In this document: positions 47,194-56,982 of the stretch, piece after piece | Position numbering within the stretch: position 1 is the first letter of the stretch | Layout of the letters: the number at the start of each line of letters is the position of its first letter | Source: Hahellaceae bacterium | GTDB lineage: Bacteria > Pseudomonadota > Gammaproteobacteria > Pseudomonadales > Oleiphilaceae | DNA: 64,000 bases | Reading direction: 5' to 3' | NCBI GenBank assembly: GCA_024234575.1 | Contig: JACKOB010000002.1 | Coordinates: 62,001 to 126,000 of the forward strand | Position numbers and translations under genes: made by a program | The notes under the pieces: model-generated | Databases searched by the model: none | Told to the model about the DNA's origin: nothing | What the model saw: the letters and a program-made list of their open reading frames with translations, nothing else

Positions 47194-48177
47194 CTAGAAC
47201 AGCCCTAAACCACGGTCGATATATTCTGTACGGGCTCTTGGCACACCGGCTTCAAACTGAGGCATCGTCAACACCATAGATGTAGGAATATTAAAGTGTA
47301 CCCCTACTCCAGCCTGTATAGGCGCTGAGCCACTCTTGCCCTGCCAGGTAACTTCTTCTTTCTGAAAGGAGAAAAAGAAGTCTTTAGTGAATTGCGCTAC
47401 TCCATTGGCATCAAGCTCGCCGACATCCAGTGTTTTAAATTCTGACAACTGCGTAGTAACCAATCTTGGTGGTAATGGTGCCACAGGTGGTGGCGCAAGA
47501 TCAGCAGGCATTTCCGGATCATCAGGAAAAGTTGGGTCAGAAGGCACTGCAGGACCAGCGGGTTGCTCTGCGATAGGTGTTGGGTCTTCTGGTGGTGGCG
47601 GAGAAACGATTACACCAAGCTGCGTCGCCCGATAATTGGTGGCGTTGTTCTCAGCATCCATTAATGATGGCGTGCGCTCAACCCCTGAACCATCAATCAC
47701 TTTAATTCCCAGGTTGCCTGAAAACGTTGAAATATCACCCGACAGCGAGCCGCGAGCTTCATCGAAGCCCATTCTAAAACCGACCAGCTCACCATTCTTT
47801 TCGGCAATTTCAAAGTAGGGGTTGCGGGCTTCGAACGGAACAATTGCACCAGCATCAGAAATATGGCCCAAAGACATATTGGCAATTTCGACATCAGCTC
47901 CAGAAGTGGAAGCAGGATTCTCGTACTCACCCAAAGTGAAGTTATCGATATTTAACTGGGTATCAATAGTAGAACCAAACGTGAAACGCGTTTGGCTGGT
48001 GTTATCGACTTCGGTTACATCAAAGGCGATCGCAGCCTGTCCAACTTGCTGGCTGAGTTCCATATCTCCCATCGGCTTCAGCTCGGCATTGGTTACACCG
48101 GCAAAAACTGTCATGACAAACAATGCTGTCAAAGATGCCAAAGGAGATAGCTTATGTAGGGTAGCTACCTTGCACAT
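47194..48177 (-). CDS. DUF6160/FilA-like exported surface protein
   Basis: A 327-residue exported protein. Signal peptide about 1-31, mature start ELKPMGDMELSQQVGQAAIAFDV (the GQA motif), a beta-rich domain, a Pro-rich linker (PPPPEDPTPIAEQP... about 195-240) and a C-terminal beta domain ending YIDRGLGLF. The broken gene at 30722-31974 has the same start motif and end motif. DUF6160/Fil proteins occur in putative pilus or surface clusters of Acinetobacter, Marinobacter and relatives; the role is unknown. The RTX gene lies about 230 bases downstream. Confidence 0.8.
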   Translation of the reverse strand: MCKVATLHKLSPLASLTALFVMTVFAGVTNAELKPMGDMELSQQVGQAAIAFDVTEVDNTSQTRFTFGSTIDTQLNIDNFTLGEYENPASTSGADVEIANMSLGHISDAGAIVPFEARNPYFEIAEKNGELVGFRMGFDEARGSLSGDISTFSGNLGIKVIDGSGVERTPSLMDAENNATNYRATQLGVIVSPPPPEDPTPIAEQPAGPAVPSDPTFPDDPEMPADLAPPPVAPLPPRLVTTQLSEFKTLDVGELDANGVAQFTKDFFFSFQKEEVTWQGKSGSAPIQAGVGVHFNIPTSMVLTMPQFEAGVPRARTEYIDRGLGLF

Positions 48178-48257
48178 GTTGTTGATGTCTCTGAAGTTAA
48201 TTAAGCGTTCGGCTTTACTTCTTGAAGCTCTTTTACTTAATAGAACCTTGCTTTAAG

Positions 48258-48298
48258 ACGCTGAGCTCCCCTTGCAAAAGAGCTCAGCGTGTTTTTTT
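48258..48298 (+). terminator. Intrinsic terminator, plus direction, no upstream plus-strand gene
   Basis: Stem ACGCTGAGCT / AGCTCAGCGT (10 base pairs, 13-base loop) followed by GTTTTTTT. On the minus strand the same sequence would be a leader hairpin of the DUF6160-like gene, without a U tract. Confidence 0.8.
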
Positions 48299-48302
48299 GA
48301 TT

Positions 48303-48340
48303 AGCCACCTTTATTTTTAAACAGGCCTGGTGGCTTTTTT
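48303..48340 (+). terminator. Second intrinsic terminator in tandem
   Basis: Stem AGCCACC / GGTGGCT with a 19-base loop followed by a run of Ts (48335-48340). It lies five bases after the first terminator, in the same direction. Confidence 0.65.
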
Positions 48341-48373
48341 GGGACGCCTTGTTATACGTATTTTTAGCGGGTC

Positions 48374-48488
48374 CTGACTTTCAGTTTTTACTGACTTCCT
48401 ATTATTTTACTAACTTCCCTGACTGCCAATTATTACTCTTTTTGTAAGGCAGCGCTCTTTTCAGCTGTTGTTATTGTTGTTCTGACTT
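48374..48488 (+). repeat. Cluster of CTGACTT-type direct repeats
   Basis: CTGACTT at 48374-48380, 48391-48397 and 48482-48488, with the near copies CTAACTT at 48410-48416 and CTGACTG at 48419-48425, separated by T-rich spacers. Probably a regulatory or structural repeat; no known site assigned. Confidence 0.5.
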
Positions 48489-49008
48489 TCTGTTACTTTT
48501 TATTGTTTTTTGTGCTTTCACGTTTCTATGAGGCCACTATACGTTTTCTTATCTTTCTGTTTCGTGATGCTCATCACACGGAACTCTGGCCTTAAGGATT
48601 TAGTACAAAAATATGACCCTGTTCTCGTTTGCTTTTATTTTCAACAACTTAGATTTTTTACTTTATACATTTGTACCACAATTGGTGCTTCATCGATTTA
48701 AATTTGATTCTCTGATAAATTTTTCCTGATATAAATCAGCATGATGGGTCTCATACCCACCACTCTGCACACATCACCCGAATGGGGAATTGAAATAACA
48801 AGCCAGACAGAGCCGATTTCTCATGAAAATCATCCAAAGCCGTTAAAAATCAGGAGGAACGCTGACGAAAGCTAACAACCTTAATTGAAATCGTTATCAA
48901 TTCCCGTAACATAGCCTATTGTTTTATAAAGCCGACGTTTATTCTGCCCAGTGTCACGGGCACCGCAGTTTCCAATCCTGGCCAGGTACCCATGGAGCAC
49001 CCTGACAA

Positions 49009-51804
49009 ATGAATCTGATTTGGATTGCCGTATTACCTTTAATGGGCGCGCTTGTCCCCCTGTTAACCGCCCGATTCGGCAGAACCGCATGCGCGTCAGC
49101 TACGGCCTTATTGCCGGCCCTGGCATTATGGGGTGTCATACAACACAGCCACGAGGTTTTTTCGAATCAACTGCTCGTCGAAACCGTTACGTGGATTCCT
49201 CGCCTGGGCCTTTCTATTTCATTTCACTTAGATGGGCTGGCGTTTCTGTTCGCACTGCTTGTTTTGGGCATCGGTCTTCTCGTTATCCTTTATGCCAGGT
49301 ACTACTTGTCTGAAAAAGACTCTCTGGGGACTTTTTTTTCTTATCTGATTCTTTTTATGGCCGCCATGCTGGGGATAGTCCTGTCCAACAACCTGATTCA
49401 GTTGTGGATGTACTGGGAGCTTACCAGCATCAGCTCATTTTTATTAATCAGCTTCTGGTCACATAAGGAAGATGCCAGAAGAGGTGCCCGGATGGCGTTA
49501 ACTGTCACCGGTGCTGGTGGGTTGGCCTTACTTGCGGGTCTTTTGATAATCGGCGACATTGTTGGCAGCTACGACCTGCAAACCGTACTTAATAGTGGCG
49601 ACATGCTGCGAGAACACGCCTACTACCCAATTATCCTGGTGCTCGTATTGCTGGGTGCATTTACCAAATCAGCTCAGTTCCCGTTTCATTTCTGGCTGCC
49701 TCATGCCATGGCAGCCCCCACTCCGGTAAGTGCGTATCTGCATTCTGCCACCATGGTGAAAGCGGGCATTTTCCTCCTGGCGAGATTTTTTCCCTTACTT
49801 TCTGGCACAGAACTCTGGTTTTTACTGGTCAGTCTCACAGGGCTAATCACCTTACTTTTAGGTGCCTATGCAGCACTATTTAAACATGATTTAAAAGGGC
49901 TGCTGGCTTATTCAACAATCAGTCACCTGGGGCTTATCACTTTGCTGTTTGGCTTAGATAGTGAGCTAGCGGCCGTTGCTGCTATTTTTCATATCATTAA
50001 CCATGCAACTTTTAAAGCATCACTATTTATGGCGGCGGGAATCATCGACCATGAAAGTGGCTCTCGCGATATGCGAAAACTCAATGGTCTGTGGAAGTAC
50101 ATGCCCCATACAGCCACTTTGGCGATGGTAGCGGCGGCATCCATGGCAGGTGTGCCGCTATTTAATGGTTTTTTATCGAAAGAAATGTTTTTTACCGAAA
50201 CCCTCCACCACAGCACCCTTGGTGCTCTCTCGTGGATGATACCGGTATGCGCGACTATCGGTGCCGCGTTCTCTGTTGCCTACTCCATACGTTTTATCCA
50301 CGATGTCTTCTTCAACGGGGAGCCCATCGACTTGCCCAAGACGCCTCATGAACCCCCGCGCTACATGCGTGTTCCCGTGGAAATATTGGTGGCACTTTGC
50401 ATTCTGGTCGGAATATTTCCTGCCTTTATGATAGGAGATCTGCTGGCCGCAGCCTCCGCATCGGTGGTGCGAGGCGAGATACCCAGTTACGGGCTTAATA
50501 TCTGGCACGGTTTCAATGTGCCATTAGCGATGAGCATGGTCGCCATGATCGGGGGTGCCTGGGTGTACTACCACCGGCAAAAGCTCTTCCAGATACAGGC
50601 GCAGTTTCCTGAGCAAGATGCGAAAGAAATCTTTGAGCGCTGGGTCGTGCGGACCATGCAAGGTGCACGAAGGCTGCTTGCCATTATCGATAATGGCTCA
50701 TTGCAGCGATACACCTTTCTGTTTGTGTTATTAACCATCGCAATGGTTGCGGTACCGTTAATGGAACTTAACGCGACTGTGGGCAGCCGGGCACAGCTGC
50801 TACCCAACCCCATCGTGATGGTCACCGCCGGAATACTATGCCTGTGTGCGCTTGCTACGGTGTTTCTGCACCGCATCCGGCTGCTTGCCCTGCTGATGTT
50901 ATCCGTCGTCGGCTTAATCGTGTCGATTGCTTTCTCGTACTTTTCTGCGCCAGACCTCGCACTGACGCAATTGGCCGTTGAGGTAGTCACTATCATTCTT
51001 CTGTTACTGGCGCTGTTCTTTTTGCCACAAACAACGCCCAAAGAGTCGTCACCACATCGCGTTGCCAGAGACCTGGGTATCGCCTCCATCGCTGGCGGCA
51101 TGATAGGAACGATCAATTACGGATTAATGACCCGCCCCCTGGAAAGCATTGCCGGATTCTTTTTAGAAAACTCCAAAACCGGCGGTGGTGGTACCAACGT
51201 TGTAAACGTCATACTGGTTGATTTCAGAGGCTTTGATACCTTAGGGGAAATCACCGTGCTCGGCATTGCAGCGTTGGGGATATTTAAAATCATCGCCCGG
51301 ATGAAACTCTTTATGCCTTCCGCCGATGCCCATGGCATTCCCTGGACCAGCGACAAACACCCATTCATGCTGGCAATGATATCCCAAAGCCTGTTACCCC
51401 TGGCGCTACTGGTGTCCTGCTATATATTCCTGCGCGGCCACAACATGCCTGGCGGCGGCTTCATCGCGGGCCTTATTACCGCCATTGCCATCATCCAGCA
51501 ATATATTGCACATGGTGTCGCCTGGATCAAACCTCGCCTCGGGATCAGCTACGAATGGCTCATTGGTAGCGGTGTACTGCTAGCCCTGCTTACCGGTGTT
51601 GGTAGCTGGCTCTTCGAGCAACCGTTCCTGAAGACATGGTTCGATTACTTTTCATTGCCTCTCATCGGCGAATTTGAACTGGCCAGCGCGATGATCTTTG
51701 ATCTCGGCGTCTATTTAACCGTCGTCGGAGCTACGATGCTTATTCTTGCTAATCTTGGCGAGCTGACAACACCACACAGAGCTTTTGAAAAGGAGCAAGT
51801 TTAA
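49009..51804 (+). CDS. mnhA: Na+/H+ antiporter subunit A fused to B (MrpA-MrpB)
   Basis: A 931-residue membrane protein. The first about 500 residues are the NuoL/ND5-like MrpA core ([49 protein letters not shown] near 221-249), followed by a subunit-A tail ([14 protein letters not shown]) and, from about residue 780, a full MrpB domain ([20 protein letters not shown]). First gene of a mnhA-C-D-E-F-G operon; a separate mnhB is absent because it is fused. The complex exports Na+ (or K+) in exchange for protons. Confidence 0.96.
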   Translation: MNLIWIAVLPLMGALVPLLTARFGRTACASATALLPALALWGVIQHSHEVFSNQLLVETVTWIPRLGLSISFHLDGLAFLFALLVLGIGLLVILYARYYLSEKDSLGTFFSYLILFMAAMLGIVLSNNLIQLWMYWELTSISSFLLISFWSHKEDARRGARMALTVTGAGGLALLAGLLIIGDIVGSYDLQTVLNSGDMLREHAYYPIILVLVLLGAFTKSAQFPFHFWLPHAMAAPTPVSAYLHSATMVKAGIFLLARFFPLLSGTELWFLLVSLTGLITLLLGAYAALFKHDLKGLLAYSTISHLGLITLLFGLDSELAAVAAIFHIINHATFKASLFMAAGIIDHESGSRDMRKLNGLWKYMPHTATLAMVAAASMAGVPLFNGFLSKEMFFTETLHHSTLGALSWMIPVCATIGAAFSVAYSIRFIHDVFFNGEPIDLPKTPHEPPRYMRVPVEILVALCILVGIFPAFMIGDLLAAASASVVRGEIPSYGLNIWHGFNVPLAMSMVAMIGGAWVYYHRQKLFQIQAQFPEQDAKEIFERWVVRTMQGARRLLAIIDNGSLQRYTFLFVLLTIAMVAVPLMELNATVGSRAQLLPNPIVMVTAGILCLCALATVFLHRIRLLALLMLSVVGLIVSIAFSYFSAPDLALTQLAVEVVTIILLLLALFFLPQTTPKESSPHRVARDLGIASIAGGMIGTINYGLMTRPLESIAGFFLENSKTGGGGTNVVNVILVDFRGFDTLGEITVLGIAALGIFKIIARMKLFMPSADAHGIPWTSDKHPFMLAMISQSLLPLALLVSCYIFLRGHNMPGGGFIAGLITAIAIIQQYIAHGVAWIKPRLGISYEWLIGSGVLLALLTGVGSWLFEQPFLKTWFDYFSLPLIGEFELASAMIFDLGVYLTVVGATMLILANLGELTTPHRAFEKEQV

Positions 51805-52172
51805 TGGAAGCCGCCTATTCTTTTTGCGTGGGCCTGCTCACCGCCTGCGGAATTTTTCTGACCCTGCGGGGAAGAACATTTCCGGTGGTTGTCGGACTCA
51901 CACTACTATCTTACGGGGTTAACCTTTTTCTGTTTTCATCCGGTCGATTAGTGGTCAATGGTGCAGCGATTTTAGGCAGCAGCGATACCTATGCAGATCC
52001 ACTAACGCAGGCGCTGGTATTAACGGCAATTGTTATCGGCTTCGCGATGACAGCCTTTGTGGTTATTCTGGCCATGAGAGCCCGCGCCGACCTTGGCAAC
52101 GACCACGTTGACGGTAAACTACCGGGACAAACCAACGACCGCAGACACCCCGACCAGCAGGAGCGCAGTTAA
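51804..52172 (+). CDS. mnhC: Na+/H+ antiporter subunit C
   Basis: A 122-residue NuoK-like protein with three membrane helices (LLTACGIFLTLRGRTFPVVVGL, LLSYGVNLFLF, DPLTQALVLTAIVIGFAMTAF). The ATG overlaps the stop of mnhA (TAATG). The C-terminal tail is hydrophilic and rich in D/N/Q. It belongs to the seven-protein Mrp complex. Confidence 0.95.
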   Translation: MEAAYSFCVGLLTACGIFLTLRGRTFPVVVGLTLLSYGVNLFLFSSGRLVVNGAAILGSSDTYADPLTQALVLTAIVIGFAMTAFVVILAMRARADLGNDHVDGKLPGQTNDRRHPDQQERS

Positions 52173-53728
52173 TGCAACTTCAGGTCATGCAACATCTGGC
52201 CATTTTGCCAATCATTATGCCCATGTTTATGGCGGCTTTTCTGGTGCTACCGCCACTAACACGAAACATCGCCTGGCAACGCTTTTGCTCGGTCATCACC
52301 GTATTGATGACCCTTATCGCGGCAATCTTGCTATTACTGCAAAGCGCCGAGATAACTCAGGTCTATAACCTGGGCGGTTGGCAAGCGCCTTTTGGTATCG
52401 TGCTCGTTGCCGATCCGTTGGCGGCGATCATGGTAACACTAACCTCATTCCTTTGTTTGGGCGCGCTGATTTACGGCTGTGCCGGAGAAGATCTTACCGG
52501 GATGTATTTCCATCCACTGTTTCTCTTCCAACTGGCGGGGTTAAACGGTGCATTTTTAACAGGTGATATTTTCAACTTGTTTGTCTTTTTCGAAGTACTG
52601 CTGATTGCCTCATATGCACTACTGATCCACGGGGGAGGCAAAGAGAAAACTCAGGCAAGTGTTCATTACGTCACGTTGAATCTTATCGGCTCGGCATTTT
52701 TTCTTTTTGCGCTGGGAATACTTTACGGCACACTGGGCACGCTTAATATGGCCGATATGGCCAGCAAAATTAGTGGGCTAGGTGCCGATGAAAGACAGCT
52801 CGCCAAAGCAGGCGGACTGATGCTACTGGTGGTCTTCGGCCTCAAGACAGCGATGGTACCTTTACATTTCTGGCTGCCAAGAACCTACATTTCTGCTGCT
52901 GCCCCCATCGCAGCCTTGTTTGCCATCATGACTAAGGTTGGCATTTACAGTATCTATCGCATCCATACCGGGATATTTGGTGAAACCGCTGGCGCATTGG
53001 CCTATATGGCAACCCCATGGTTATGGCCCATGGCAGTATTAACGATTATGGTAGGCATTTTAGGTGTACTCGCCAGCCAACAACTCAAAGAGCTGACCGC
53101 CAATCTGGTTATTATATCTGTGGGCACACTGCTATTTTCGATTGCGCTACACAGAGAGAGTGCAACATCTGCAGGAATTTTTTACCTGATTCACTCCACG
53201 CTGGTTACCGCCGCACTATTTTTGATATGCGATCTGGTCAGTAAAAACCGGGGCAAAGCGCTTGACCGATTGGTGCCTGCGAAGCGCATTCAGAACCAGC
53301 GACTAATCAGCGTCCTGTTTTTTATTGCCGCACTGACGGTAATTGGCATGCCACCATTTTCTGGTTTTATTGGCAAAACCCTATTATTACAGAGCGCGCA
53401 AACTGGCGCTGAGATGGCTTGGATATGGTCCGCCGTACTGATAAGCAGTCTTGCTGCCCTTATTTCCCTGTCTCGGGCCGGGACTACAGTGTTCTGGAAA
53501 TCCACCGATAACAGTGGCAGTTTTTCTGGTGCTCGCCGGCAAGACAAAGACGCTGTTTCAATCTCAGGATGGCAAGTTTGCGCCATAGCACTGCTTTTGC
53601 TCGCCTCCCCCGTTCTGGTCATAACAGGTGGCATCATCACCGACTTTATCGCCGTTGCGGCAACGCAACTGCATCAGGGTATTGAGCTTGCACCGATAGC
53701 ACCAATATTGTCTGAGGGGGGGCTATGA
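52172..53728 (+). CDS. mnhD: Na+/H+ antiporter subunit D
   Basis: A 518-residue NuoN/NuoM-like antiporter subunit with about 14 membrane helices and the motif AMVPLHFWLPRTYISAAAPIAALFA with the conserved Lys/His of proton pathways. The ATG overlaps the mnhC stop (TAATG). Together with MrpA it provides the ion-translocating half-channels. Confidence 0.96.
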   Translation: MQLQVMQHLAILPIIMPMFMAAFLVLPPLTRNIAWQRFCSVITVLMTLIAAILLLLQSAEITQVYNLGGWQAPFGIVLVADPLAAIMVTLTSFLCLGALIYGCAGEDLTGMYFHPLFLFQLAGLNGAFLTGDIFNLFVFFEVLLIASYALLIHGGGKEKTQASVHYVTLNLIGSAFFLFALGILYGTLGTLNMADMASKISGLGADERQLAKAGGLMLLVVFGLKTAMVPLHFWLPRTYISAAAPIAALFAIMTKVGIYSIYRIHTGIFGETAGALAYMATPWLWPMAVLTIMVGILGVLASQQLKELTANLVIISVGTLLFSIALHRESATSAGIFYLIHSTLVTAALFLICDLVSKNRGKALDRLVPAKRIQNQRLISVLFFIAALTVIGMPPFSGFIGKTLLLQSAQTGAEMAWIWSAVLISSLAALISLSRAGTTVFWKSTDNSGSFSGARRQDKDAVSISGWQVCAIALLLLASPVLVITGGIITDFIAVAATQLHQGIELAPIAPILSEGGL

Positions 53729-54225
53729 AAAATATCACCAACCGACTATTTCCAAGACCGTTACAAACAATCGCGCTATTGGCAATATGGCTGTTGCTGA
53801 ATAACACCATCGCATTTGCGCATGTTGTACTTGGGTTTCTATTGGCAACGGCAATCCCCATCCTTACTCGCCCCATGCTGGACGACCACCCCAAACTGCA
53901 CAAGCCTTTACTGGCAATAAAGTACTTACTGGTCTTGCTGAAAGATATTGCGGTGTGCAACATCGAAGTCGCGATTCAGGTCATGGGCCCGGTCTCGCGC
54001 ATCAATCCGGGATTCATTGCCATCCCGCTAGATATTACCGGAAAATTCCCCATTACATTGCTGGCTAATACGATTTCGCTAACCCCAGGAACTGTGAGCG
54101 CTGAAGTCTCTGAAGATCTGCAGTGGCTTTACGTACACGTATTGAATTTAGAGGACGAGGAAGCAGTCATTCGCTCCATCAAGCAAAACTATGAAACACC
54201 TCTTAAGGAGATGTTCGCATGCTGA
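53725..54225 (+). CDS. mnhE: Na+/H+ antiporter subunit E
   Basis: A 166-residue protein with two N-terminal membrane helices and the family motif TLLANTISLTPGTVSAEVSEDLQWLYVHVL. It overlaps the end of mnhD (ATGA) and the start of mnhF by seven bases. Confidence 0.95.
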   Translation: MKNITNRLFPRPLQTIALLAIWLLLNNTIAFAHVVLGFLLATAIPILTRPMLDDHPKLHKPLLAIKYLLVLLKDIAVCNIEVAIQVMGPVSRINPGFIAIPLDITGKFPITLLANTISLTPGTVSAEVSEDLQWLYVHVLNLEDEEAVIRSIKQNYETPLKEMFAC

Positions 54226-54488
54226 ACTTTACCATTATCATCATCTGCGTCCTCGTTTGTATCGCGCTGTTATTAAATACCTGGCGTTTGTTCGAAGGGC
54301 CAAGCATGCCAGATAGAATTCTGGCGTTAGATACAATGTTTATAAATAGTATTGCTCTGATTGTGTTGATGGGTATGTACATGGGCTCGCCGCTTTACTT
54401 CGAAGGCGCATTGCTGATCGCGATGTTAGGCTTCGTTAGCACAGCGGCGGTATGCACTTATTTGTTACGTGGCGATATTATTAAATAG
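54219..54488 (+). CDS. mnhF: Na+/H+ antiporter subunit F
   Basis: An 89-residue protein with three membrane helices and the motif RLFEGPSMPDRILALDTMFIN, diagnostic of MrpF. Confidence 0.95.
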   Translation: MLNFTIIIICVLVCIALLLNTWRLFEGPSMPDRILALDTMFINSIALIVLMGMYMGSPLYFEGALLIAMLGFVSTAAVCTYLLRGDIIK

Positions 54489-54509
54489 CCAGAAATTGAA
54501 GGTAAGAAA

Positions 54510-54872
54510 ATGTCCGTAATAATAGAAATCGTTGTGATGGTGCTGCTCATAATAGGGGGGCTTTTTTTACTGGTAGGATCTATCGGGCTGGCGCGCCTGC
54601 CCGACTTCTTTACCCGCTTACATGCCCCAACCAAAGCGACCACAATGGGTATAGGGTGTATTCTTATTGCCTCAATGGTTTTACTCGCCGCAACACAGCA
54701 AATTCTCAGTGTTCATGAGTTGATGATTACAATATTCCTGTTCATCACCGCACCGATAACTGCTCACATGCTAAGCAAAGCAGCATTGCATCAGCGACTT
54801 TCGATAATGGAAAAAACCCGCAATCAGCATCTTGTTGCCTTTGCCGAAAAACGCCAGCCACCCAAGCGCTGA
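54510..54872 (+). CDS. mnhG: Na+/H+ antiporter subunit G
   Basis: A 120-residue protein with three membrane helices and GLARLPDFFTRLHAPTKATTMGIG plus TAPITAHMLSKAAL, as in MrpG. Last gene of the operon; 21 bases after mnhF. Confidence 0.95.
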   Translation: MSVIIEIVVMVLLIIGGLFLLVGSIGLARLPDFFTRLHAPTKATTMGIGCILIASMVLLAATQQILSVHELMITIFLFITAPITAHMLSKAALHQRLSIMEKTRNQHLVAFAEKRQPPKR

Positions 54873-55022
54873 AATTCTCTGGAGTGGATCATGCTGCCAG
54901 AGCCCTTTACGCAATCTGACAGATGATCGAAAAAGCCTGCACACCTGTCAGATACGGCCATTGAGGGTAGCACTATTTAAGAGCATTCTGAGCACATTCA
55001 GTTTGCTCTTCAGAGGCCCGTA

Positions 55023-55685
55023 ATGAATAACAACGACTATCTTAGCGCAACACCTTTTTTCGATTTTGATCAGCCAGTTGTACGGCAATGGGCTGACGAC
55101 GCCCTAACTGGCGTCAGCGATGATCCAATTAGCATCGCCAAGGCTCTATATCTAAGCGCGCGGGACAGCATTCATTACAACCCATATACTTTTTCTTCTA
55201 ACCCCAAAACACTCAGCGCCAGTTATATACTTGGCACGGGCGAAAGCTACTGCATCCCGAAAGCCATATTACTTGGCGCCGCTGCCCGGTATAAGGGCAT
55301 CCCCTCTCGGCTGGGGCTAGCGGATGTTAAAAACCACCTTTCCAGCCCCAAACTTATTGAGTGGTTGCGCTCAGACATCTTTCGCATGCACGGCTATATC
55401 GAGTTATTTTTAAACCGGCGATGGGTAATAGCCACCCCCGCCTTTAACACTAAACTCTGTCGTTTAATGGGCGTCGAACCTCTGGAGTTTGATGGTGTCC
55501 AGGATTCGATCTTTCAGGAATATACCGGTGGTGGTCAACAGCATATGGAGTACATCAACGAATACGGCACGTTTGCCGAAGTGCCGTTCGATTTCATCGA
55601 CAAGAACATTCGCCAAGCCTACCCACATTTATTTGCCCACAATACAGAAAACTTATCTGGCCGCTCCTTAGAAAATGAACTGTGA
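55023..55685 (+). CDS. Transglutaminase-like cysteine protease superfamily protein
   Basis: A 220-residue cytosolic protein. The core has GESYCIPKAILLGAAARYKGIPSRLGLADVKNHL (nucleophile Cys) and MHGYIELFLNRRWVIATPAFN (His and third position). The usual Asp after the His strand is replaced by Ala/Asn (TPAFN), which may change or remove activity. Not in the mrp operon (150 bases gap) and not overlapping earP. Function unknown. Confidence 0.8.
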   Translation: MNNNDYLSATPFFDFDQPVVRQWADDALTGVSDDPISIAKALYLSARDSIHYNPYTFSSNPKTLSASYILGTGESYCIPKAILLGAAARYKGIPSRLGLADVKNHLSSPKLIEWLRSDIFRMHGYIELFLNRRWVIATPAFNTKLCRLMGVEPLEFDGVQDSIFQEYTGGGQQHMEYINEYGTFAEVPFDFIDKNIRQAYPHLFAHNTENLSGRSLENEL

Positions 55686-55794
55686 ATGACCGTAGCTTCA
55701 AATACCGATAAACTGCGTATAAAGCTCTAGCGGCCACTACTACGAACAACCTAAGCTAGGGCATCAACATCAAACAGCGGCTGGCGAACAATCT

Positions 55795-56931
55795 ATGCGC
55801 GCAATCTGGGATATTTTTTGTCATGTCGTTGATAATTTTGGTGATATAGGCGTCACTTGGCGCCTCGCCCAACAACTGGCCAGCGAGTATGACTTTGATG
55901 TGCATCTCTGGGTTAGCGATATGTCGGCTTTTCGCCGCATTTGCCCACAAGCAGAAACAGCCTCCTCTTTACCACTCACACAGCAAGGGGTAAAGGTTTA
56001 TCACTGGACCGATGACAACATCCCAGTGCGGGCTGCAGACGTTGTCATTGAGGCCTTTGCCTGCCAGCTGCCTAAGCCATATATCGCCCTGATGGCACAG
56101 AAATCACCCGCGCCTTTGTGGCTTAATCTTGAGTATCTTAGCGCAGAAGACTGGGTCGAAGGTTGCCATGGTCTGCCATCTCCACAGCCAGACAAGCTAG
56201 AAAAATACTTTTTCTTCCCAGGGTTTACGGCCCAGACCGGCGGCCTTATCCGCGAGCACAACTTGATCTGCCGCCGCCAACAGTTTCAGCAGTCACCCCA
56301 CGCGATCAATACCTTTCTGCATCAACTCGGAGTATCTCCAGCCCCCGACGCTATGCTGATATCGCTGTTTGCTTATGAAAACAAAGCCCTGGCAAGCTGG
56401 CTGGATAGTCTGGCCAGCGCTTCCCGCCCAACGCATGTGTTAGTTCCTGAGGGAAGAATTCTGGCCGATGTTGCCAATTGGCTTGAAGTTCCCGCGCTGG
56501 CCACGGGTGATCATTTTTCCCGAGGTGCTCTCGATATTCAGGTTTTGCCTTTTATCAGCCAAAGCGACTACGACAGGCTACTCTGGAGCTGCGACTTTAA
56601 TGCCGTGCGGGGAGAAGACTCTTTTGTCCGGGCACAATGGGCTGGCCGCCCTTTTATCTGGCACATTTACCAGCAGGAAAACGATACACACCTCGAAAAA
56701 CTAGATGCATTCTTGCACCGCTATACGCAGGGTCTACCTGCTGAAGTGGCAGAGCCGTTGAGAGCTCTCTGGCAGGCATGGAATAGCGAAGGAAATATGG
56801 GTGAAAACTGGCACACCTTACTCGCCCAATGGCCCCACCTCATCAGTCATGCAGAAGAATGGTGCGGCAAGCAGCAAAAGGTGACAAATCTTGCAAAATC
56901 GCTAGCGCAGTTCTATCAAATTCGGGTATGA
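55795..56931 (+). CDS. earP: EF-P arginine rhamnosyltransferase EarP
   Basis: A 378-residue GT-B glycosyltransferase. The N-terminus has the catalytic pair Asp13/Asp17 in VVDNFGDIGVTWRLA, and the nucleotide-sugar site includes FVRAQWAGRPFIWHIYQQ. EarP transfers rhamnose from dTDP-beta-L-rhamnose to Arg32 of elongation factor P, activating it for polyproline synthesis. The substrate gene efp follows at once, which is the usual arrangement. Confidence 0.97.
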   Translation: MRAIWDIFCHVVDNFGDIGVTWRLAQQLASEYDFDVHLWVSDMSAFRRICPQAETASSLPLTQQGVKVYHWTDDNIPVRAADVVIEAFACQLPKPYIALMAQKSPAPLWLNLEYLSAEDWVEGCHGLPSPQPDKLEKYFFFPGFTAQTGGLIREHNLICRRQQFQQSPHAINTFLHQLGVSPAPDAMLISLFAYENKALASWLDSLASASRPTHVLVPEGRILADVANWLEVPALATGDHFSRGALDIQVLPFISQSDYDRLLWSCDFNAVRGEDSFVRAQWAGRPFIWHIYQQENDTHLEKLDAFLHRYTQGLPAEVAEPLRALWQAWNSEGNMGENWHTLLAQWPHLISHAEEWCGKQQKVTNLAKSLAQFYQIRV

Positions 56932-56982
56932 TCCGCGCCCATTATTTGAACAATTCCCAGCCACCACTTTGCGGATATTTAT

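Larger units (their letters stand above)
48178..49008. other. 830-base AT-rich intergenic region
   Basis: Divergent region between the DUF6160-like gene (minus) and mnhA (plus). It contains two intrinsic terminators reading in the plus direction (48258-48298 and 48303-48340), a cluster of CTGACTT-type direct repeats (48374-48488), and long T-rich stretches. The 63-codon frame at 48510-48701 is not convincing. Promoters for both flanking genes are expected, but not clearly visible. Confidence 0.55.

Noticed and set aside
48510..48701. 63-codon plus-strand frame
   Set aside because: AT-rich intergenic translation without a ribosome binding site or recognisable motif.
50568..51116. 182-codon minus-strand frame
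   Set aside because: Antisense to mnhA, whose protein is clearly family-like through this region.
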